Below are positions 1-5,497 of a DNA stretch of 11,510 nt, in pieces. Origin of the DNA: DATBFX01 sp036558305 (GTDB taxonomy: Bacteria; Chloroflexota; Chloroflexia; Thermomicrobiales; UBA6265). The first letter of the stretch is position 1. Each line of letters opens with the position of its first letter. Under the pieces are notes generated by a model. The model saw nothing but the letters and a program-made list of their open reading frames with translations, made no database searches and was not told the origin of the DNA. The stretch spans positions 1 through 11,510 of the forward strand of contig DATBFX010000409.1 in NCBI GenBank assembly GCA_036558305.1, given 5' to 3'. The position numbers and the translations under genes were made by a program.

Positions 1-82
1 CCTCGCCTTCTCGCCTCCCCGCCTCTCCGCCTCTCTCGTCCTTGCCGCCTTGCCGCCTCGCCGCCTCGCCGCCTCGCCGCCT
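1..82. repeat. Degenerate 8-bp tandem repeat after the first regulator gene
   Basis: The plus strand is a run of octamers ending in GCCT. Five clean units lie at 43-82 (TGCCGCCT twice, then CGCCGCCT three times), preceded by degraded units such as CCCCGCCT and CTCCGCCT from position 1, with one 10-bp interruption at 33-42. The array overlaps the first two bases of the TAG stop of the gene at 81-2576, so it forms that gene's 3' flank. The repeat may continue to the left of the window. No gene is visible here; effects on transcript end formation or slippage are inference. Confidence 0.75.
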
Positions 83-2576
83 ATCCGAGGCCGTTCCGGA
101 TCGCCCAGGCGGCGGCGGCGGTGCGGGAGTTGACGCCGAGTTTGTTGAGGATGTTGAGGACGTGGGTCATCGCGGTCCGGTGGCTGATGAACAGCGCCTC
201 GCCGATCTCCTTGTCCGATTGACCTTCGACGATCAAGCGCAGCACCTCGCGCTCCCGCTTCGTCAACCCGACTTCGGCCACGGCCGCCGGCTCGGCGGTC
301 GCCACCGGGGCGACCGGCGCCTTCGCCAGCTCGGCGGCGGTCTCGGCGCCGAGGGCGACCGCCTCCGGCACCGACAGCGCGGCGCCGGATTGCCAGGCGA
401 CGTTGAATGCGTCGGCGGTCATCCCGCGGCGGAGGTCGGCCAGGAGCCGATCCCGCGGTTCCCGCTGGGCAGGCGCCGGCGCGGCCCCGAGGGCGGTATC
501 GATCGCCGCGGCGGCGGCGACCAGGCGCACCCCCCGCTCGCCGAGGCGGGCGCGGGCCGCCAGACTGGCGAGACCGGTGAGGCTTTCGGCGATGCCGCTG
601 CGGTCGCCCTGCTCGGCGCGGGTCGTCAGACTCTCGGCGAAGAGCGAAGCGGCACGCGGCAGATCGCCCTGATCGCGGACCGCTTCGGCGAGGTTGTTGA
701 GCGCCAGGGCGGTATCGAGTTGGTCGTCGAGCGCCCGGAACACGGCGAGCGCCTCGTCGTAGAGACCGGCCGCCCGCGCCACCTCGCCCCGATCGTAGGC
801 GACGACGCCGAGGTTGTTGAGCGCGAGCCCCATCCCCCGCCGGTCGCCCAGCGCCCGGTGGAGTTCCAGCGCCTCCCGGTAGAGTTCGGTTGCCCGCGGG
901 AAATCCTCTTGCCGTCTGGCGACCATGCCGAGGTTGTTGAGGGCCGCCGCCATCCGGGTACGGTCATTCTGGGTGCGAAACGCCCCGAGCGCATCCTCGT
1001 AGAGCGCCGCCGCGCCGGCGAGATCGCCGCGTTGCATCGCGATCACGCCGAGGTTGTTGAGGGCACTGCCGATACTCGGTCGATCCTCGATGGCCCGGTA
1101 GATGGCGAGACTCTCCCGGTAGAGCCCCTCGGCCCGATCGTAGTCGCCCTGCCGCCGCGCCAGCGTCGCCGCGGCCGAGAGCGCCCGCGCCCGCGCCGGT
1201 CCTTCCTCCCCGGTCAGGGCGAGTGCCCGCTCGAGCCAGCCCCTCCCCTCGCTGAGCCGTCCGCGCGCTTCCCAGAAGCGAAGGAGGGCGCTCGACATCA
1301 ATTGCGCAGCCCCCGCATCCCCGTTCCCGATCATCCAGTCGAGCGCCGCCCGGATGTTCGGCAATTCGGTTTCGACCGTGTCGAGCCAATGCCCTTGCTC
1401 GGGCCCGGCCAATCCCCGCCTCGCCTCTTCCGCCATCGCGTCGAAATAGACCGCGTGTTGTCTCCGCAGCGCGGCCTCCTCGCCGCCGGCGGCCAACTGC
1501 TCCGCCGCGAACTCGCGGATCGTCTCCATCATCAGGAACCGCGGCTCCCCCCCGGCGTCGTCGGCCCGTCGCACCAGACTGTGATCGGCGAGGGCCGCGA
1601 TGCCGTCGAGGACGGAGGGGGACAGGGGGGCAGGGGGACGGGGGGACAGGCGATCTCCGTCCTGTCCCCCTGCAATGGCTTCGGCGGCGTCCAGCGTGAA
1701 CCCGCCGGCGAAGACCGCGAGGCGGCGGAAGAGGACTTGCTCGTCGCCGGAGAGGAGGTCGTGGGACCAGGCGATGGCGTTGCGCAGGGTTTGCTGCCGT
1801 TCGGGAAGGTCGCGGGGACCGGCGGTGAGGAGACCGAGGCGGTTGGCAAGACGCGGCAGCATCGCGGCGGGTGGGAGCAACCGGACCCGAGCCGCGGCAA
1901 GTTCAAGAGCCAGCGGCAGACCGTCGAGGCGGACGCAAATCTCGGCGATGGCGGCGGCGTGCTCCTCCGTCAGGCCGAGGTCCGGTTTGGTCGCCTGAGC
2001 GCGGTCGAGGAAGAGCGCGACCGCCGGGTTGGTCGCGAGTTCGGCCGGAGGCGGCAGGTGCGTCGGATCGGGCACGGGCAGCGGCGGAACGGGGAACTCC
2101 CGCTCACCCCGAATGCGGAGGAGGGCACGGCTGGTGACGAGGGCCGACAGCCGCGGACAGGAGACGAGCAGCGCCGCGACGTCCGCGGCGGCGGCGGTGA
2201 TCTGCTCGAAGTTGTCGAGGACGACGAGGAGGCGCCGCTCCCCCACCGCCGCCGCGATCTGTTCGACGAGGGGGCGGTCGCCCCGCTCGCGCACCCCGAG
2301 GGCATGCGCGATACTCGGCAGCACGACGGACGGGTCGCCGGCACTGGCGAGACCGACGAAGACGACGCCGTCGGGAAAAGCGTACCCGAGCCGGTTGGCG
2401 ACCTCCAGCGCGAGTCGGGTCTTGCCGGTGCCGCCGGGTCCGGTCAGGGTGACGAGCCGGACGTCGTCGCGCCGCAGCAGGGCGCCGAGCGCGGCGATCT
2501 CGGTCTCGCGACCGATCAACCCGGTCAGCGGGAGGGGTAGGTGACTCGTCGCTGGCACGGCAAACGTCGCGGACAT
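81..2576 (-). CDS. STAND (NB-ARC) ATPase / TPR / LuxR-type transcriptional regulator, copy 1
   Basis: An 831-residue signal-transduction ATPase that probably binds DNA through its C-terminal LuxR domain when nucleotide and a TPR-sensed signal switch it on; the ligand is unknown. Visible parts: Walker A GPGGTGKT at 46-53; Walker B-type LLVVLDNFE at 116-124; a sensor-like LVTSR at 146-150; GLPLALELAA at 219-228; five 40-residue TPR units at about 466-660, several with the signature ALNNLG; a LuxR/GerE helix-turn-helix at about 771-822 (LTKREREVLRLI to NKLGVNSRTAA). Residues 302-320 are a Pro/Ser-rich insert encoded by an octamer repeat (1617-1672). The ATG at 2576 was chosen because the GRE motif that opens this family's ATPase follows within 25 residues; no good Shine-Dalgarno is visible. 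It resembles the 832-residue gene at 5498-7996 along its whole length. The family is common in Chloroflexota and actinobacteria. The fold is clear; the regulon is not. Confidence 0.93.
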   Translation of the reverse strand: MSATFAVPATSHLPLPLTGLIGRETEIAALGALLRRDDVRLVTLTGPGGTGKTRLALEVANRLGYAFPDGVVFVGLASAGDPSVVLPSIAHALGVRERGDRPLVEQIAAAVGERRLLVVLDNFEQITAAAADVAALLVSCPRLSALVTSRALLRIRGEREFPVPPLPVPDPTHLPPPAELATNPAVALFLDRAQATKPDLGLTEEHAAAIAEICVRLDGLPLALELAAARVRLLPPAAMLPRLANRLGLLTAGPRDLPERQQTLRNAIAWSHDLLSGDEQVLFRRLAVFAGGFTLDAAEAIAGGQDGDRLSPRPPAPLSPSVLDGIAALADHSLVRRADDAGGEPRFLMMETIREFAAEQLAAGGEEAALRRQHAVYFDAMAEEARRGLAGPEQGHWLDTVETELPNIRAALDWMIGNGDAGAAQLMSSALLRFWEARGRLSEGRGWLERALALTGEEGPARARALSAAATLARRQGDYDRAEGLYRESLAIYRAIEDRPSIGSALNNLGVIAMQRGDLAGAAALYEDALGAFRTQNDRTRMAAALNNLGMVARRQEDFPRATELYREALELHRALGDRRGMGLALNNLGVVAYDRGEVARAAGLYDEALAVFRALDDQLDTALALNNLAEAVRDQGDLPRAASLFAESLTTRAEQGDRSGIAESLTGLASLAARARLGERGVRLVAAAAAIDTALGAAPAPAQREPRDRLLADLRRGMTADAFNVAWQSGAALSVPEAVALGAETAAELAKAPVAPVATAEPAAVAEVGLTKREREVLRLIVEGQSDKEIGEALFISHRTAMTHVLNILNKLGVNSRTAAAAWAIRNGLG
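1617..1672. repeat. In-gene octamer array with inverted arm and G-quadruplex motif (copy 1)
   Basis: On the plus strand, four period-8 units lie at 1618-1649 (GGGGACAG, GGGGGCAG, GGGGACGG, GGGGACAG). The sequence then turns round: GGGGGACAGG at 1641-1650 pairs perfectly with CCTGTCCCCC at 1661-1670 across a 10-nt loop. The G-runs at 1617-1621, 1625-1630, 1633-1637 and 1640-1645 (5, 6, 5 and 6 G) have 2-3-nt loops, a textbook G-quadruplex pattern on the template strand of the regulator gene. The block stays open in frame and encodes the Pro/Ser-rich insert at residues 302-320. Confidence 0.85.
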
Positions 2577-2675
2577 GCTCCCGCCGGCGGGCGGGCTGCG
2601 CCACCGCGGCGGTGCCCGGCCGCACCCGCATGATGCGCGTCCCGCCCCAGCGCGTCAACCGGTGGGAGAAGGGGG

Positions 2676-2751
2676 GCGGAAGAAGGCGGGAGAGGGCGGG
2701 AGAGAACGACGTACCCCCCGCCCTCTCCCGCCCTCGTCCGCCTTCTTCCGC
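2676..2751 (-). terminator. Long GC-rich hairpin after the hydrolase stop codon
   Basis: The arms 2676-2704 and 2723-2751 are reverse complements at 27 of 29 positions, around an 18-nt loop. The hairpin starts 4 nt after the TAA of the hydrolase gene (2756-2758), so transcripts of that gene would fold here. There is no T-tract, so calling it a terminator is inference; it could equally be a 3' mRNA-stabilising structure or a mobile repeat hairpin. The rest of 2577-2755 holds no gene and contains the upstream region of the first regulator, in which I see no convincing promoter. Confidence 0.6.
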
Positions 2752-2755
2752 GTGC

Positions 2756-4327
2756 TTAGTTCAGTTCCTTGAACGCCGTCGCCAAGCCCCAGCTTCCTGC
2801 CCTGGAGACGAGCCATTTCTCCCCGTCGATCGTGGCCGTGAAGCCGAATCGGTAGTTTCTTCCCTGCTTCGCCGGCGTCCTCACCCCTGCCGGCGCGTCG
2901 CGGTTCGGGTAGGTCCGCAACGTCGTCCCCTGGATGCACTCGAACCGGTCCGGGTCCTGCACCTGCACACTCACCTCGGGGGCGCCGTTGAAGTCGATGA
3001 GACCGGCCGCGCCGATGCGGACGCGGCGTTGCGGAAAGTTGCCCGGCTGGTAGACCGTGGCGAGGGCACGCACGATCGCCGCCGCGCAGTCCTGGGTGAA
3101 GGTCGGCCGTTTCGCCGGGTCGTCCTCGGTCCCGCCGTGCTCGACGACCAGGCGCACGCATCGATCCCGTACCGGCACCGTCGCCGCGAACACGGCGAGC
3201 CGGGCCCCGAATTGCTCGGCGACGCCCGTCTTGGTTTCGCTCATCGTGCCGGGGAACTTGCCGGCATTCTGCAGCGGCACCATCCCTGGGATCTTGCCGA
3301 GTTCGACGGCGATGACCCGCGCCAGCTCGGTGTCGAGCGGATTGTTCGCTTCGGTGTCGTTGCCGGGCGCACCGCCGGCGATCGCGGTGACGAGACCGGT
3401 TTCGTCCGGGTAGATCACGTGGAACGGGCTGTGGGCGCCGTTGTAGTGGCACGAGACGTAGAGGAGGTTGTCGCCGGTCTCCTGGGCGAGACGGGCGTTG
3501 GCGCCGAGCGCGACGTCGGTGAGCGTTCCGTCCGTGTCGCGCGGCAACGCGTCGTTGTCGACGTCGCGCTGGTACCAGTCGGCACGGTATCCGGCGGCGC
3601 GGAGTGCGGTGACGTACTCCTCCGCCAGGTCGTCGGTCAGTTCGCGTTCGTCGGGGTTGGCATCGGCGCCGCCGACACCGGTCTCGCGGTGACCCGCATC
3701 CACCAAAACGTAGGAGAGTTGCCTGCCCATCGCAATCGCTCCATTCCGATGCCCGAATCCCTGTTCCGGAAGATCCGGGAACAGTCTCGTCGCCTTCTCG
3801 ACGATGGCGAGCGGTCCGCTCTGGTCGCACATCCAGACGCACTCGCGGTCGTTGGGGCCGAACCGGAGCCGCAGGTCGTCGAGCGTCGTCACCGTCGGGA
3901 ACGTCGGGTCTTGCGCGAATTCGCGCGTGCCGTCGAAGAAGGTCGGCGCCGTGTCCCGCTCGGTTTCGAACGCCCCGACGTCGTCGCCCTTGCTGATCTT
4001 GAGCAGCAACAGCGCGACGTAGAAGCGGGCCGAGGCGGTCGCGTCCGGGAAGACGGGACCGGTGTGACCGGGCACGCCGTCGATCCCGATGCCGGCCGGA
4101 TTGAGGTTGACGTTCCAGTTGTCGTCCGTGAAGAGATTGGTCTCGTTCCCGCAGTGGCTGTAGGCGATCGCGAAGTCGATCCCCGTCTCGTTACAGGCGG
4201 CCGCGAGCGCCCTGGCAAAGGTGCGGTCGTGATCGCCGAGACCGCCGACCTCGCGGTCAAGCGCGGCGATCGCTTCCTCCGCCGTCACACGCGACGGCGC
4301 GAACAGTCGATCGGTAACCTGCATCAT
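2756..4327 (-). CDS. Multidomain peptidoglycan hydrolase: glucosaminidase-like, N-acetylmuramoyl-L-alanine amidase (amidase_3), SH3-like
   Basis: A 523-residue protein. Residues about 30-190 resemble a glucosaminidase/lysozyme-like domain (CNETGIDFAIAYSHCGNE at 45-62, then WNVNLNPAGIG at 71-81). Residues about 203-425 look like an amidase_3 zinc amidase that cuts the muramoyl-alanine bond: VDAGHRE at 209-215 (H213), E229 as likely second ligand, SCHYNGA at 292-298 (H294), and VVEHGG at 394-399 with probable catalytic E396. Residues about 435-523 read as an SH3-like beta domain ending in GSWGLATAF. There is no signal peptide or membrane segment, so export by the usual route is not indicated. 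The start is well supported: AGGAAAAGGA ends 7 nt before the ATG at 4327. It stands alone between the first regulator, with a long hairpin after its stop, and a divergent phosphoesterase. The amidase call is strong, the N-terminal call moderate. Confidence 0.85.
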   Translation of the reverse strand: MMQVTDRLFAPSRVTAEEAIAALDREVGGLGDHDRTFARALAAACNETGIDFAIAYSHCGNETNLFTDDNWNVNLNPAGIGIDGVPGHTGPVFPDATASARFYVALLLLKISKGDDVGAFETERDTAPTFFDGTREFAQDPTFPTVTTLDDLRLRFGPNDRECVWMCDQSGPLAIVEKATRLFPDLPEQGFGHRNGAIAMGRQLSYVLVDAGHRETGVGGADANPDERELTDDLAEEYVTALRAAGYRADWYQRDVDNDALPRDTDGTLTDVALGANARLAQETGDNLLYVSCHYNGAHSPFHVIYPDETGLVTAIAGGAPGNDTEANNPLDTELARVIAVELGKIPGMVPLQNAGKFPGTMSETKTGVAEQFGARLAVFAATVPVRDRCVRLVVEHGGTEDDPAKRPTFTQDCAAAIVRALATVYQPGNFPQRRVRIGAAGLIDFNGAPEVSVQVQDPDRFECIQGTTLRTYPNRDAPAGVRTPAKQGRNYRFGFTATIDGEKWLVSRAGSWGLATAFKELN

Positions 4328-4344
4328 GCGTGTGTCCTTTTCCT

Positions 4345-4360
4345 GCGGTCTCGCGACCGC
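4345..4360. promoter_or_regulatory. Inverted repeat just upstream of the hydrolase ribosome-binding site
   Basis: GCGGTC and GACCGC form perfect 6-bp arms around TCGC. The repeat sits about 18 bp upstream of the hydrolase start codon and immediately before its AGGAAAAGGA ribosome-binding site. It could be an operator or a small mRNA hairpin limiting translation. In GC-rich DNA a 6-bp inverted repeat may also be chance. Confidence 0.3.
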
Positions 4361-4521
4361 CGAATGTCGTCATCGGATCGCCTTTCTGACGACGCCACGG
4401 TTCCGGCATGCCAAGCGAAGACGTCGATCAGGCAGGTCGGGGGCGGTTCGGGCTACACCGGGCAGCCCGCGCACTCGTTTGTTCGTTTCCGTGCTCGCCG
4501 CAACCCGATCCGTCGTCTGCG

Positions 4522-4538
4522 TAGCACCGACGATGCTA
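4522..4538. promoter_or_regulatory. 17-bp near-palindrome, candidate operator
   Basis: TAGCACCG and CGATGCTA flank a central A; 7 of 8 positions are symmetric. The size and dyad symmetry suit a dimeric helix-turn-helix protein, and LuxR-type regulators are encoded on both sides of this block. The assignment to any regulator is inference. Confidence 0.35.
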
Positions 4539-4648
4539 ACAGGCGAATTGCCGCTCCGCATCCTACGAACGCAGGACACACGACCGGTCAATCACTTCCT
4601 TTACAGCGGCGATTCCCGGTACACCAGGCACCGCGTTTCGGTGACGAA

Positions 4649-4669
4649 GGGCTCCGTACCGACGAGCCC
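4649..4669. promoter_or_regulatory. Small hairpin upstream of the phosphoesterase gene
   Basis: GGGCTC and GAGCCC form perfect 6-bp arms around a 9-nt loop, about 107 bp before the phosphoesterase start. A leader hairpin or operator half-site pair is possible; no T-run follows it. Confidence 0.25.
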
Positions 4670-4776
4670 CGCGGCTGGCATACTCTGCGCATGAGGAGGA
4701 ACGACACGCGCTTTCGGGCGGTGGCCGGGCATCTTCGCCCTGCGTCCGGAAAGGCAGCGAGCGAGGTGGGAGGACG

Positions 4777-5493
4777 ATGCGCGTCGCGGTCATGTCGGAT
4801 ATCCACGGGTTCGATCTCGCGCTCGAAACGGTGCTCGCCGACCTCGATCGGCAAGGTCCGTTCGATGCGGTCGTCGTCGCCGGCGATTCGTGCGAGGTCG
4901 GACCGGCGCCGGCCGAAGTCCTGACGCTGGTGCGAACGCGCGACTTCGTCGTGCTCCAAGGCAACACGGACCTCGGCATCGTGACCGCGGCCAGGGGACA
5001 CGAAGGGACCGCGGAGGACGAGTACGTGGCCGAGCAGATCGGTCCGGCCGGGATCGCCTACCTGGCCGGTCTTCCCTTCGCGCACCGGATCACGCCGCCG
5101 GGCGGGCGCTCACCGGACGACGATCTGCTCGTCGTCCACGCCAATCCCCACAACCTGACCGACAAACTCGATCCGGCGGCGAGCGACGACGAACTTCGGC
5201 AGATCATCGGCGACACCCGCGCCGCCGCCATTGCTTTCGGGCACCATCATGTCTGCTACGTGCGCGAACTGGACGGGACGCTGCTGGTCGACGTCTCCGC
5301 CGTCGGCAATCCCAAGGACGGCGACCTGCGTTGCAAATACGGCATCCTGACCTGGGACGAGGGGGACCGGTCCTGGCGCGCCGAGCTGCGCAAACTCGAC
5401 TATCCGCAGGAGGCGACGGCGGCGCAGATCCTTGCGAGCCAGCTACCCGAACCGGAAAAGGTGTTGCGCAAGCTGATGCGGGCCTCGTACTGA
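4777..5493 (+). CDS. Calcineurin-like metallophosphoesterase (YfcE/MJ0936-type)
   Basis: A 238-residue two-metal phosphoesterase, probably cytoplasmic. The full ligand set is visible: D8 and H10 (SDIHG), D37 (AGD), N63 (QGNTD), H121 (VVHANP), and H156 and H158 (GHHH). GNTD replaces the more usual GNHD, and Ser-Cys follows the second motif (AGDSCEVGP). The length fits the YfcE-like branch, whose members hydrolyse phosphodiesters; the natural substrate cannot be read from sequence. The start is supported by AGGTGG 7 nt before the ATG. It diverges from the hydrolase gene and converges on the second regulator with only 4 bp between stop codons, so there is no room for a separate terminator and the transcripts must overlap. 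The stretch after about residue 205 is a short charged tail without a recognised domain. Confidence 0.9.
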   Translation: MRVAVMSDIHGFDLALETVLADLDRQGPFDAVVVAGDSCEVGPAPAEVLTLVRTRDFVVLQGNTDLGIVTAARGHEGTAEDEYVAEQIGPAGIAYLAGLPFAHRITPPGGRSPDDDLLVVHANPHNLTDKLDPAASDDELRQIIGDTRAAAIAFGHHHVCYVRELDGTLLVDVSAVGNPKDGDLRCKYGILTWDEGDRSWRAELRKLDYPQEATAAQILASQLPEPEKVLRKLMRASY

Positions 5494-5497
5494 CGCC

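Larger units (their letters stand above)
4328..4776. other. Divergent intergenic region between hydrolase and phosphoesterase genes
   Basis: These 449 bp contain no coding region I can support; the open frames here are Arg-rich, lack ribosome-binding sites and overlap both flanking genes. The region must hold the 5' leaders of both the minus-strand hydrolase and the plus-strand phosphoesterase. I found no promoter with convincing -35 and -10 elements. It contains three small inverted repeats, listed separately (4345-4360, 4522-4538, 4649-4669). It looks visibly less GC-extreme around 4480-4640 than the genes on either side. Confidence 0.6.

Noticed and set aside
42..2540. Long plus-strand open frame (832 codons) opposite the first regulator
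   Set aside because: It is the antisense shadow of a GC-rich gene with clear Walker, TPR and LuxR motifs; its translation is Arg/Gly/Glu-rich with no domain and it begins in the octamer repeat.
2756..4327. Prophage lysin gene
   Set aside because: No holin, integrase, structural or attachment-site sequence is visible nearby, so phage origin is not supported beyond the missing signal peptide.
4326..4694. A 122-codon plus-strand open frame in the intergenic region
   Set aside because: It overlaps the hydrolase start codon, is Arg/Thr-rich, and shows no domain or ribosome-binding site.
2612..4924. Plus-strand open frame of 770 codons across the hydrolase gene and the intergenic region
   Set aside because: It runs antisense to the hydrolase and over the start of the phosphoesterase; no recognisable domain and no ribosome-binding site.
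5494..5497. Bidirectional terminator between phosphoesterase and second regulator
   Set aside because: Only 4 bp separate the two stop codons and no hairpin with a T-run is visible on either side.
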